64,000 bases of DNA from Caenorhabditis remanei (taxonomy: Eukaryota; Nematoda; Chromadorea; Rhabditida; Rhabditidae): the NCBI RefSeq assembly GCF_010183535.1, contig NC_071333.1:14878587-14942586 (forward strand). Direction: 5' to 3'. This document shows positions 23,233-36,700 of this stretch, piece by piece (positions within the stretch are counted from its first letter, which is position 1; every line of letters starts with the position of its first letter). Under the pieces are notes generated by a model. It was not told the origin of the DNA. It saw only the letters and a program-made list of their open reading frames with translations, and searched no databases. Position numbers and translations under genes: made by a program.

Positions 23233-26200
23233 TCAAATGGCTAGATCTTGTTTCTTGATGAGTTCAAAGTATTTTCCTTTCATTTGCATCAGCTCGTTGT
23301 GATTTCCTGCTTCTTGAACACGACCATCATCAATATAAACAATTAGATCAGAATTCTGGATAGAGGACAAGCGGTGGGCAATTGTGATGCAGGTACGACC
23401 TTCTCGGGCACGATCCAATGCTTCTTGTACCGCCTGGAATTTTTTTAAATAATCTAAAACTATAACTGATTTCAAGGTAACTCACTTTCTCAGATTCAGA
23501 ATCCAATGCAGACGTTGCTTCGTCAAGAAGCAGAATCTTCGGGTCTCTCACCAGAGCTCTAGCAATAGCAATTCTTTGTTTCTGACCACCCGACAACTGT
23601 CCTCCTCGTTCTCCAACTTCTGTGTCAATTCCAGCTGGCAAATTGCCGAGGAATCGGTTTGCATTCGCCAGTTCCAGAGCTTGATTGATTTTCTCTAGTG
23701 GAACATCTTTCAGGCCAAGACACACATTCTCACGAATAGTTCCAACAAACAGTCTAGGCTCCTGACCGACCAATGCCATTTGAGTTCTGAGATGATACAG
23801 AGACATTGTACGGATGTCTTGTCCATCGATGCGAAGTGCTCCTCCAGTTACATCGTAGAATCTTTCTAGCATTGAAATGCATGTACTTTTTCCAGATCCA
23901 GACGGTCCAACAATTGCGACTGTCTGCCCTCGAAGAGCTGTCCATTGCAAACTTTTCATAACTGGTTGGTGGGGTCTTTGTGGATAAGAGAATTTCACAT
24001 CCTCGAAGAGAATGTTTCCACGGATTTCGGGTTCAGATCCAGTTTTCAGGTCTCCAGTTTGTGGTTTCCGGTGGATCAAATTGAACATCTGTCCAGCTGC
24101 TGTCTTGGCTCCAACGAATTGTGGGAAAAACTGTGCGGAGAGAATAATTCCTTCGCAGCACAACATCATTGCCATGAGACATCTGAAATAGTTTTTTGAA
24201 TAATTCAGGATGGAGTTTACACCACTACTAACCTGAATACTTTGTCGACTGATTGGTCACCTTGATTGATAACTCTGAGAGCCAAAGCAAAACAGAAGCA
24301 AGACATGTAAAACATGAAATTTTGAGTGATGCTGTAATTGATCGCTTCAAAAACAGATTTCTTTAGTTCGGTCGTTTTTCGTTTCTTTGACTCGTTTTGA
24401 TAACTATCAAGGAATCTTCTTGTTCTTGTGAGAAGTTGAATAGTTTTCACATTTTCAATGATTTCAATTGCAACCTGAAAAAATCAGAGTTTGAAAAGAA
24501 AGTGATGATTGTTCTATTCCCAACCTTTCCAGCATCATCATTTTCCATATATTCACCGGTGAGGAGAGTGATTTTGAAAGCTAATCCAACCATCATAAAT
24601 GCGAGGAAAAATATAAGAGATGTTCCTAGAATTGCAACCTGCCAGCAATAGATAAAACCGATTGTCACACAGGCAACGATGGAGGCAAACGCATAAATGA
24701 CTTGCATCATTCTTCCATCAACAACAGCTTTCACACTTGGGGGATCTGCAGCTAGTCTTGTGATGAGACTTCCTGGAGCATGGTTCGGATTGTCAAAGTA
24801 TGCGGCATCCTGGTAGAGGAGATTTCGAAAAGCGGCCACACGGAAACGAACACCGAGGTTTTCAGATACGATAGCAAACATTACTGTCTAAAAAGGAAAA
24901 TATGATATTAATTATGTGTTGTCTAACTTGAACATACACTCAATGTTTGGAAGAACCAAATTCCAAGGCCTGCTGCGCAATGAGCAATGACAGACATAGC
25001 GAATCGATGCATCATTTTTCCACCATACGGAACAAATTCAAATCCTTCAAAAACCCAGGAGAAAAGAAGTGCAAATGTAGGCAAATCGAGACCTCTAATC
25101 AATGCAGCCACTACACCAATGAACATGTAAGTATAGTTTCCTTGTGCATTTTTGAAAATATCCAGATAACCAGCTGTAACTTCTCCATCTTTCTCCATCG
25201 TCTCTTTCACTTTTAATGCAAACGCCTCATCTTCAGCAGTAGGTACATGTGATGTTTTACGGAATCGGTCAAATGAATGGTTGGCAAGAGTTCCACGACG
25301 GAATTCTTCCGATCCAGAGCGGCCTGAACTTCTTGAACTTGTTCTAGAGACTTGACGATTGAACACTGTTGGCCTCTCGAATCTGAAAAATAATTATTCG
25401 ACATGTATGAACAGTTTAAATATTTCTTACTCATCAAACTGATCTTCCTGCTCTTCTTCTAGTGCAATCTCATCTGGATCTTGTTTGAAAGCTTGGGCTT
25501 TTACTAGATCATAGTATCTTCCTCCCAGACGTACTAACTCCTCATGATTTCCGGCCTCCACAATAACTCCCTTTTCAAAGAAGACAATCTTATCAGCCTC
25601 ACGGATAGTGGAGAGTCTGTGTGCAATCATGATGGTGGTTCTTCCCTTAGCTGCATTGTTTAGAGCAGATTGTACCACACTTTCACTCTGAGCATCCAAA
25701 GCCGATGTCGCTTCGTCGAGAAGAAGAACTCTTGGGTCGCGAATCAATGTCCTGGCAATGGCAACACGTTGTTTCTGTCCTCCGGATAGTTGAACTCCTC
25801 CATCGCCAATTAGCGTATCGTAACCATTTGGCATTTTCTTGATGAAGTCGTGAGCATTAGCCATTTTGCAGACTTCAATCATTTTTTTCGCGGGAAGCAC
25901 CAGTATTTCCAATTAGAAGATTGTTGTGAATAGTGTCATTGAACAAAATTGGTTCTTGTTGGACAATTCCTACAATATTACGAAGCCATTCCAAATTCAA
26001 GTCTCGAACATCAACTCCATCAACTTGAACAGTTCCATCTTCTGGCTCATAAAGTCTTGTCAGCAATCCAACTGAAGTCGATTTTCCACATCCCGAATGA
26101 CCAACCAATGCAACAGAAGTTCCTGGCTCCACAGTCAAATCCAATCCATTCAATACTTTTGCTTCTTTTCTGGTTGGGTACCGGAAGTGAACATTTCGGA

Positions 26201-28054
26201 ATGTGACTCTACCTACAACTTTGTCCAATTTCTTTCCTCCGCTAGCATATGGATCAATCTTTGGAACTCTGTCAATGGTTTTGTAAATCGAGGCGGCGGC
26301 TACTCTTGCATTGAGGAGAACCATAAGATGTGGGGAAATGAGACCGAGGAAATATGCTCCGAGAAGCATTGCCATGACAATGATAAAAACATCTCCTGGT
26401 GATTTAATGATTCCAACTTTAAGAAGGTAACCACCGTAAAGAATTCCACAACCCATAAATGCCATGAGCCAGAAGAAAAACAGACCACCAAAGAAACCAC
26501 TCCAAAATCCTCCGATAATAGCATGTTTCTTTCCAGAATTCAAATGTTCCTCATATTTGGCTACCATCTCTTCTTGTCCATTAAATGCCTGGATCGTTCG
26601 TACACCCATCAATGCCTCTTCAGCAATTGCTCCAGCGACTCCAACATTTTCCAATTCATTGGCAGTGCTCTTCTCCAAGAACTATAAAAATGCTCTTATC
26701 AATGTTGAGGTCGAATGCAAAATTGATAAGAAAAACACTTACTCTAGACAAGAGTGTCATACAAATTGTAGAGACAGGAATCAGTCCGATCATCATTAAA
26801 GCCAATCTCCATTCATAGACCAAAGATATTATGACAGATGTGAGCACCATGGAAATTCCTCTGATGAGGACACCAAGCTTGTCTCCAACTCCATCTTGGA
26901 TTCGTTCCATGTTGCTGAAGCATTCAAAATTATTGCAATTATCTTGCAATTCTAGATCTTACTCGTTCAATCTAGTAGTAATAGTTCCCGACAAGTTTTT
27001 GTCAAACCATCCTGCATTCTGTCGAAGAATCGAAGAAATGTACCGGTTTCTCATTTGAGTCATCATTCGACTGCAAACTCGTTGGAAGCACATGTACTAA
27101 AACAATATAAGCTTTATGAGTATTCAACACGCTGGGAGTTGTCTTACCTGTAGAAAATCGTTGAGGGATACGAAAATTCCTAGACCCAAAAATATGTACA
27201 CATTTTCCATCGCTTTGTTCTTGAACTCTTTACTCAAAGGATCCACAACCAGCAATACATTTGTCAGTCGACCCCTAAAACAAGAATCATACTGTCTACT
27301 TCCCTATGTTGGAGTACTTACGAAATAATTGCAAGAACCGGTTGAGAAACTCCTGATATGACTGATGTCACCAACCCAATTAATAGAAGAATGTAGTCGA
27401 ACGGCGTGGCGAAGCGAAACTTAAATATTCAAATAGGTTATTTAGATTTCAGTGAAAAAATATACCAGTTGAAGGAGAGATACTGGTTTGAATTCGAGCA
27501 CTTGGTCAGAGAGATCACATCTGAAATTATTATTAGAATAGAGGAAAACCGTGCAAAAAATATCAGAGAAATTAATGAACTGTAAGTAACATGAGATGTA
27601 AACTAACCGACAGAGTAAAAAGTTGACAATTTTTTCGAATGCTGATAGGGAATACTGGAATTTCTCATCATCGTCGTCGTCGGTCGGCGCTGTGCTTGAA
27701 AAACTGGATGTTGGTAACTTATCGTCAATGCCAATAGTCTGGAAGAGAAAAGGTTATTTCCATAATTCAAACTTTTTAAACTTAGTATCTAACAGGTTTT
27801 CATTAATTGTTTTATCATTGAACATCTTATTGACTAAATATACCACAAAATAGAAAACTTAAAGTTTACCATTTGAAACTCCATATTTATACTTTTTAAT
27901 GCCTCGGATATTTAGTTTTATTCATTTTCTTAAACACATTCAAACAAAAAATTTCAAAAAATTCAATAGAATGAGTGAAAAAGTAACATTTAATTACCGT
28001 TCTGACCCTAGACGGATTCTGTTCAGAATCATCCATATTTCCTTGAGGCGGCAT
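23233..28054 (-). CDS. pgp-13: P-glycoprotein, full ABCB transporter with a one-base frameshift in this sequence (probably PGP-13)
   Basis: Thirteen exons: 28054-27998, 27738-27608, 27520-27466, 27419-27322, 27274-27148, 27096-26963, 26914-26743, 26681-25431, 25382-24938, 24887-24525, 24474-24233, 24182-23486 and 23433-23233. All phases close except inside exon 8. That exon is 1251 nt where 1250 is needed, because an A-run (T run 25882-25888, seven bases) has one base too many between Walker A and the signature motif of NBD1. As written, the frame stops after about 525 residues. With a six-base run the protein would be 1323 aa with intact NBD1 ([21 protein letters not shown]) and NBD2 ([21 protein letters not shown]). 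The strong conservation on both sides says the locus is, or was until very recently, functional. It may be a sequence error, a strain variant or a new null allele. Confidence 0.82.
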
Positions 28055-29621
28055 CACCGGCTTAAATTTTTAGCAGAAGTTCGTATGAGTAATCGTTGTA
28101 ATAAAATACTTAATTGATAACAGCAGTGGTGATTTCTGAAATGAAACAAAAATCAGTATTTAGCTACAGTAGTGAATGAAAAAAGCACAAAATGATCTTT
28201 TTGCCATTGTAAAGCAACTGTTTAAGTACCCATACGATGTACGCGAACTATTTATTCTCTTTTCCGTGTTTTCCAGCCATAGACCATCAAAAAGCGTGTT
28301 TTGTGTAGAGCGAGAGCACCAGTTCAAACATTCACGTGAAGAAACGCAGAGAAAGAGCAGAGGCTCACCCATCTCACATCGTGTAGAAACTACGGTTTTG
28401 GTGGGCGGTGTCTAAGTTTTAAGGTAAGTTTTCACAACATTACGCAAACATCAATCGACGCAGAAGAATTTTAATGGATTTCGTGTTACGATCACCGCCA
28501 GGAACAAAAGTGATGAAAAAACACTTCAATCGTTTTCGTAATGGGTTTTGTAGTTGAGTCTCCTATCTGTTCTGGAATTTGCATCACTTTCTTGGCATGG
28601 CGTCACAGACCATAATTGTCTGCCCTAAAAAGTTATGATCTTGTGAACTTTGGTTATTTCTCCGATAATTTTTCCAAATTTTTAAAGTTTTCATTGGTTA
28701 CTCAAGGGAATGAAAATTTAAAAAAAAACGGAATAACTTTTATGGTCTTTTCATTTGTGGGTCCAGAAGTGACTAAGCACGCTGTTTTTAATCAGAAAAA
28801 ACACTTGGATAATCATACTCATGAATTCTCAGTATAGACGGGGTGCCGTTGTAATACAGGTCCGTTCTATTACAGGTGTTGTTATAATACAGTATTTACG
28901 GTTATTAATTTTCTTTAGTTGTCAATCAGATTTCAAACTGTTCTGAAAAACTTTACCAGGCAAATGTAAGGATCTATCTTTCAATAATTCAACCAAACTA
29001 TCTTTTAATAATTCAACCATACTTCTAATGAACGGCTATTTAATGTAAGACTCATTCATTCTCTGCGGATAACGAGCAGAGCGTTGTACAGAAAAAAAAA
29101 CGAACTGTTTTTATTTATTGATGTTAGGTGATATGAACACCCAACACCTTCTGAAAATAATGATATACATTTAATTAGGGACCGCCCACCACCGTCCAAA
29201 ATCCAGCTTGGAAACAGGAGAACGGAAAAATGTTTCCTCTATTTGATATTTATAAATTCTATATTCCTTAATATCAATATAGAAAAACTAGTTTAGCATT
29301 TTCATGCACAGTAGATAACCGAGTTTCACAGAAAATGTGTCTTAACACTTTTCATATCCAAACGATCGTTTTGTTTTCTCATTCACATAATTTCATAGAG
29401 AAAATAACGGAATACGTTATTTTCTGTCTTGCTTTCTTGCTCTGACAATAAATACAATAAATATATGAAGATATTTATCTGATTAATAAGCAATAATAGT
29501 TCGATTATAAGAATTTCAAAAATAGATTAAATATAGATAGCAATATTATGATTATATTAGAACAGAGAACAAATAACAAGACCCGCACAAAAAGCAAAAT
29601 ATTCTAGACAGACGAATCAAA
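28055..29621. other. Intergenic region upstream of the third pgp gene
   Basis: Both flanking pgp genes are on the minus strand, 1.57 kb apart, so this is the promoter of pgp-13 and the 3' region of pgp-12. Around 28850-28895 a short motif with ATTACAG/AATACAG is imperfectly repeated three times (TGTAATACAG, CTATTACAG, TATAATACAG). No gene was seen. Confidence 0.4.
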
Positions 29622-32600
29622 TCATGATGTCAAATCTTGCTTTTTGATCAAGTCATAGTATTTTCCTCTGAGTGACATTAGATGAGCATGATTTCCAGCT
29701 TCCTGAACTTTTCCTTGGTCAATGTAAACGATGAGGTCCGAGTTTTGAATAGAAGACAGACGATGAGCAATTGTGATGCAGGTACGTCCTTCACGAGCAC
29801 GATCCAATGCTTCTTGTACTGCCTGGAATATAGAATTGGGGTCATGTTGAGAAAATTCTTTTAAAAAACGGACCCTTTCAGATTCAGAATCCAAAGCAGA
29901 CGTGGCTTCATCAAGTAGCAAAATTTTTGGATCTCTGACTAAAGCTCTCGCAATGGCGATTCTTTGTTTCTGACCACCAGATAATTGAGATCCTTTCTCT
30001 CCAACTTCAGTTTCAATTCCAGATGGAAGATTAGACAAGAATCGAGTAGCGTTCGCTAGTTCTAAAGCTTGGTTCACTTTTTCAATTGGCACCTGGAATT
30101 TATTAATTATTTGTGGTGGCCTGAAACTCTGATGAACCCACATCCTTCAATCCAAAGCAGACATTATCTTTAATAGTTCCTGCAAACAATCTTGGTTCCT
30201 GCCCGACTAAAGCCATTTGTGTTCTGAGATGATGAAGAGAAAGACTTCTGATATCTTGTCCATCAATTCTCAAAGCACCACCAGAAACATCATAAAACCG
30301 TTCCAACATTGCAATACAAGTACTTTTTCCAGTTCCCGACGGTCCCACCAATGCAACTGTCTGTCCACTATGAGCAGAGAAATGCAGATCAGTCATCACC
30401 GGGTGCATTGGTCTTTGTGGATAAGAAAACTTGACTGCTTCGAACAAAACATTCCCACGGATCTCTGTCTGGTTGCCTTCCATGAGATCTCCAGTCTTTG
30501 GTTTGCGGTAGATCAATTTGAAGAGCATACCAGCTGCGGTTTTTGCCTTGACGAACTCTGGGAAGTTGTGGGAAGAGTGCATGACAGCGACAGATCCCAT
30601 CATCATTGAGTTAATTGCTCTAAAACACTAATATTAGGAAATTGTGTAAAAAACTGATTGCGGTGTGTCAAACTATAGTTTCCCTGTTAACCAGACAACT
30701 AGAAAGAAGTTTTGACGCAAAATATCTTCCTGCCATCATCATTTTCTGATCTTTGGCTTACCGAAAAGCGCCATTTGGCTCAACAATGCTGTGATACATG
30801 AGTGGAGTTCCGACCCCATAGCATACAAACATTGCGAAGTACATAAAAGTTTGAGAAACCGCATTGTTCACAGATTGGACGTAGGACTTCTTCATTTCAC
30901 TGGTGTGCTGTACCAATTGGGATTCTTTGTAATGATCCAGGAAACGTTGAGTGCTGGTGAGCAGCTGGATTGTTTTCACATTTTCAATTATTTCGATAGC
31001 AATCTGAAACATGAGATCTTGTGAGAATGCACCAACACATCTGAAAATTAACCTTGCCAGCTTCATCTTTCTTGATTTGCCTCAGGTTCTCTCGAGCGAT
31101 TCTATATGCCAAACTAGTCATCATTGCACCGAACAACGCTATCATAATAGAGCCAACAATTGCAATCTGCCAGCAGCAAGTAAAACCAACAATCAGGTTG
31201 ATAGTAATGGAAGTCATGGAATAAATGACTTGAAGCATTCTGGTGTCTACTATAGCTTTCACATTTGGAGCATCAGTTGCAAGTCTAGTAATCAGTTTTC
31301 CAGGAGCATGAGCAGGGTTATCAAAGAAAGATGCGTCTTGATAGAGGAGATTTTTAAATGATTGGACGCGGAACTTGAGGCCAAGGTTTTCAGCGACAAT
31401 TGTGAATAGGGTACCCTATAATAAGACAGTACATATGTAACACTACAAACATAACTATAGCAAACTTACACTAATGATCTGTGTAATGAACACGTACAGT
31501 CCTAGTGCCCCATAGAGGATAAATACAATACCAAGAGCACTTGTCATCTCATCATCTGGTTTCTCAAATGCTTCAAACACGTAACCGAACAGTATAGCTA
31601 GAAGAGCTAACTCAGATCCTCTCATAATAGCAAAAACCGTTCCGATTGATAAGTACCAGTAGTTTCCTTGCGCATTTTTGAAGATGTCCATGTAGCCAGA
31701 AGTGATAACACCGTCTTCTTCCATAACTCGCTGAACTTCCTCAGCAAAGTCTTCATTCTCTATTGCATCTTGTGCAGTTTTGAGCGTGAATGTGTTGAAT
31801 GTACTGGCGTATCCGATTTCATGGTCGGCACTAGCTAATGATTCACATGATCGATGGAAGCTTACTTGTCTCGAAGATAGAAGTGATTGCTTGTCTCTTT
31901 AAAAATAATTAGATCATAGCAAATAAAATGCGTTTGTTTTACTTACATTATCTTTGTCATGTCGTCTTCTATTTCATCATCGTCAAAGATTTCATCTGTT
32001 TCCTTGAACTGCTGAGCTTTTACAAGACTTGCATATCTACCTCCAAGAGCAACTAATTCCTCGTGATTTCCACTTTCCACAATGACTCCGTTCTCAAAAA
32101 ACACAATATTGTCTGCCTCACGGATAGTTGAGAGTCTGTGAGCAATCATAATAGTAGTTCTCCCCTTGGCAGCATTATTGAGAGCAGATTGTACCACACT
32201 TTCACTCTGAGCATCCAAAGCTGATGTCGCCTCATCCAGAAGTAACACCTTTGGATCACGAATAAGGGTTCTCGCAATAGCAACACGTTGTTTCTGTCCA
32301 CCAGATAGTTGAACTCCCCCATCACCAATAACTGTGTCGTAGCCTTTTGGCATTTTTAAAATGAAATCATGAGCATTTGCCATTTTGGCTACTCTAACCA
32401 TGTCATCTCTAGTGGCTTCCGGGTTTCCAATCAGTAGATTATTGTGAATAGTGTCATTGAAAAGAATTGGCTCTTGCTGGACAATTCCAACAACTTTTCT
32501 CAGCCAGTCAATATTCAGTCCTCTGACGTCATGTCCATCAATCATAACCTTTCCACTTTCTTGCTCATATAGTCTTGTCAACAATCCGACGGAAGTAGAC

Positions 32601-34355
32601 TTTCCACATCCAGAGTGTCCAACCAGTGCAACCGACGTTCCAGGTTCAACAGTAAGGTTCAATCCGTTCAAAACCTTAACCTTCTTCCTAGTTGGGTACC
32701 GGAAGTGTACATTCTCAAACACAACTTTTCCCACGATTTTCGCGATCTTCTGACCTTCCGACGAGTAGGCATCAATATCAGGAGTCTGCAGACAAAACAA
32801 AATGTGCCCACTTTGCATAATACCCTATAAAACGTCACATACCCTGTCAATAATCTCATAAATCGTTGCAGCGGCAACTCTGGCGTTCAAAAGAACCATC
32901 AAGTGTGGGGAAATGAGACCGAGGAAGTAGGCACCAATGAGCATGGAAATCACAACAATGAAAACATCACCAGGGCTCTCGATAATTTTCCAACGAAGAA
33001 GTTGACCACCGTAGTAAATTCCACCGCCGAAATAAGTGAAGAGGAATAGAAGGAAGATACCTCCAAAGACTCCACCCCACAATCCTTTCTGGACGGCATA
33101 TGACTTTCCCTTTCCCAGCTCCGCAGTGTATCTAGAACATAATTACAGTATGAAAACTCTGATTCTAGCCATGTCCTACTTTTCAACCATCTCCTCTTGT
33201 CCATTGAATGCTTGCACAGTTCTAACTCCCATTAATGACTCTTCCGCAATACTTCCTGCTTTTCCAACTCCCGCTAATTCTTTCGATGTGAATGATGACA
33301 TGGACTGTAAATATTTTTTTAGAAACCACATTTTCAAGTAGTGACGTTTTACTCTTGACATCAACGACATGCAGACACAGCACAAAGGTCCGATTCCCAG
33401 CATCATGAGTGCCAGGCGCCACTCATAGAACATGGAAACTATGATTCCCGTCACAAACATCACCATTCCACGGATCAAGACTCCCAGCTTATCTCCGATT
33501 CCTTCATGGATACGTTCCATATTACTGAAATAGCCCAAAATGGTTCTTACAGTTTATAATAACAAGATTGTTACTCATGTAGTTTCGTAGTCAGGGTTCC
33601 AGAATGATTTTTATCAAACCAGCCAGCGTTTTGACGAAGGATAGATCGGATGTACTCTTGCTTCATTTTGGAGGTTATACGAATGCAACAATATTGGAAG
33701 CACATGTACTATATAAGGAAAAAAATTGGTGATATATAACACTGGATACACTTACCTGAACAAAATTCACCACAAGCACGATAAGTCCAATCCCTCCGAA
33801 CATCCATACATTGACCATTGCACTATCATAGAATTCATCACTGGTAGTGTTGTAAACTAGAAGAGAGTTTGTGATCCCGCCACTGTAATTCTAATTTATC
33901 TAAAAAATTAATATGAGATATTTACGCAATAATTCCAAGAGCAGGTTGAGCGATACCAGATAGGATGGATAGAAAAACACCGAAAGTAAGGAGCGCAACT
34001 TCTTTTCTCTCGGCGTATCGAAACTGAAATATTCTTTGGGTATAAACACCATGTAGCTAACAAACCAATCCCAATAGAGTAACTGGCTTCACAGAAAGCT
34101 CTCTGGATGCCAAGTCACCTCTACATAGCATGTAATTGATGAACTTCTCCACTCTAGACGGTTCGTACACAATCTTCGGCTCCTCATCGGAATCAACCGA
34201 ACCGTCATCTTCTTTCGATAGATCCACAGTCTAAGAATCAAAATTTATTTTTTAAGATTGCACTGAAAATCACTCACCATATCTTTCTTCTTCCCGTTCG
34301 CATTAGAAATCTCATTAAATGGCTCAATCCCATTCTTCTTCTTGGGCCACCTCAT
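29622..34355 (-). CDS. pgp-12: P-glycoprotein, full ABCB transporter (probably PGP-12)
   Basis: Fifteen exons join in frame: 34355-34278, 34230-34066, 34023-33926, 33882-33756, 33708-33575, 33524-33353, 33304-33180, 33131-32843, 32785-31947, 31896-31470, 31415-31053, 31003-30762, 30619-30142, 30092-29874 and 29822-29622; 1318 aa. It has the same TMD-NBD-TMD-NBD plan. NBD1: Walker [10 protein letters not shown] (about residue 454), LSGGQ, LLLDEAT. NBD2: GPSGTGKST (about 1112; the other three paralogues have Ser for this Thr), LSGGQ, LLLDEAT. It is the most intron-rich and most divergent of the four. The acceptor of exon 10 is atypical (TTTAAAG). The pgp-12 promoter is a standard excretory-canal marker, so a role in the excretory cell is expected if the name is right. 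Name from recalled gene order. Confidence 0.85.
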
Positions 34356-36700
34356 GTTTCACTTCTTTCAGAAGAATATCTGATAGTCTTTGTTATATCT
34401 GAAAAGTATCAATAAATAGTGATACAATTTTTTGAAACGAAAAATAGAAAAAAGGCTGCGTCAATAACAAAGAGTAATAAACTTCCGAAAGTCACAACAG
34501 TTTTATATACAACAGGGAAAAATCATCCTGGAACATAAAACACGATATTCAAATTAAGTTGAATTTGGGTGCCAAAAACTCGGGAATAATGTATGGAAAT
34601 CACGCAAAAAAAGTGCGAACAGGGTGATCTGAAACATAACTAGAAAACACGGAGTTTGTGATTCGTGCCTCCAGACTTCCCTTCTCTTCTTTTCTCTTAT
34701 CTTTTAGCAGAGAGATCAACACAACAAAGAGAATTCAGTAGCGCAAAATTGCACAACATTGACAGAGACTGATATCATGATGGGCTGCGATCTAAGTGCT
34801 ATTCAAGCAGTTTCGGTGATTACAGCCGTTTTATAAAAATGATAACAATCATTTTCACACGTTTCAAAAGAGGAGTACCTAGAGTTCGTTCGATAAGAAA
34901 AATGTTGCCAAATTTTATGAACTATATATATTTCATGAACTTAATACTGCAATTAATATTTTTATAAGTATTGGACTGTTTGAACTTATTCAGTTGCTTT
35001 TTCGAGGTTTGCAAGTTTGAAGTGTCGCTGAGTGTTTAGAGTATAAAAATATTAACGATGCTACAGCACAAATGAAAAATCTAAGAATGGAGCAACACCA
35101 TAAACCGAGTGCGTGGTTGTGGGAACTTTCGGCCGCTTTTTGTAATAGACTTTTGTCTGAAACAGGGTTCTTAAACCCATACCTTGAGTTTCTGAGTCCA
35201 TTTTCCCACAGTCGGCCAATTTTGGCCAATTTCTCACGCTGGAAATTGAATAACATGTTTTCATGACTTCGGGTTCTGAAACAGATCTAAGAAAATTACA
35301 TTTTTATCTTTGTCTTTTTTTGTATATAGGTTAATGGGGCGTTTACAGAATTGAGAACTCAATTTGCTTTCCTGTTTCCCGTTTTCCATTTTTATGTCCT
35401 CATTCCCTTTTCGCTTTCATATTTCATAAATTTTCAATGAGTTCATGTCAAAAGGAAAAAAAAACATTTATTCCTCTTTTCCAGCTTTTACTGACGAAGC
35501 TAATCAGAAGAAGAGTGTTTTCTTGACACGAAACTCTTCACATCTCTGTTACTTTTTCTCCCTTGTTTTTTTTCTATCTTCCCTCAAAGTTTCTTCCTTG
35601 TTGTTATCCACATATTCTAAGCATCGGCTCTTTGAGTTCATTGTTCACACATCACATTTGTATCACCAAATCTCATTTTTGTATAATAAGATGTATTCGA
35701 TAACCGGACTATAGTAGTTTCGGATTTTGAAGAAATGGACGGGATTCTGTTATCTCACAAGCCATGGCCGCACCAATACCGGAGTTCTTACTTTAAGAGT
35801 GCAAAAATCAAAATTCGATAGACTTGTACTTTTCGTGAGAATTCTGAGAAAAAAGTAGGATAGAATAGTTTACTCGACAAGAAAAATAGACAAACAAAAA
35901 CCGGATCAGGTTTAATTACGCGGGTGGGAAAAGAGCTGGAAAACGGACGGGGAGAAGAGAAAGTTCAAGAACGACAGATATTGTATTAGCTGGGGGAAAA
36001 ATAAAAGAGATCGGGTGAAATGGCAAAGCAGCGGGAACAGATTAAGATGCAAATTATCAAATTATAGACTCGGGAAACAAAAAAAAACATGTTGCGGGTT
36101 GAAACAGCGAGAGAAATTCTTATATCACAATGTGTTCGAAAAGAAATGATTTGGGAGTCAGTGGACAGGACTAAAGAGATACCCTAAAAGCATATGAAGC
36201 GATTCAGGTTAGCAAGGTTTTGAAAAAAAACATTTCACAAGTAATAAAGCGTTTGGGAGAGAGAAAAAATGGTCCAACCTATCCCGAGCTTGATATTTTG
36301 ACAGTTTTGATTTGAAACTGGAATTTGGTTCACGGGAAACAAGGGTTTGCCGGTACAGAGACGGGAGAATTGGTTAGAGAATCAATTTCGGTCCGCGAGA
36401 GAAAAATATGTGAGTTGTGGTGTTCAACTGAAGTTGTGTACAGACAAGAAGAAAAGAAAAGAGAGAAATTTGGAAAAGAGTCAAAAATGAAATAGGAATG
36501 TGATTCTGCAAAGGAATTGTCTCAGGAGAAAAAATTAAGCGGAGAGTGACAGAAAATGTATAAACACGGGTGAAAATTACATGTTGGTCACGGGGAAAAG
36601 ATGAACTCATAAAGATTTTGGGTACAGTTCAATGATGACAGAAGTGGAACTGATATGTGAAACCACAAGGTTTTTGAGTGGAGAGCGAAGGGAGATCAAT
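34356..36700. promoter_or_regulatory. Presumed upstream regulatory region of the fourth pgp gene (pgp-12)
   Basis: About 2.3 kb without a supportable exon separates the pgp-12 start (transcribed leftwards) from the stop of the RGS gene (also leftwards), so it contains the pgp-12 promoter and the RGS gene's 3' UTR. If the name is right, elements driving excretory-cell expression must be here. I did not identify a specific binding site from sequence alone. Confidence 0.45.

Noticed and set aside
35445..35714. Hydrophobic serine-rich open frame upstream of pgp-12
   Set aside because: Pyrimidine-rich sequence gives Phe/Ser/Leu runs by chance, and there are no splice sites.
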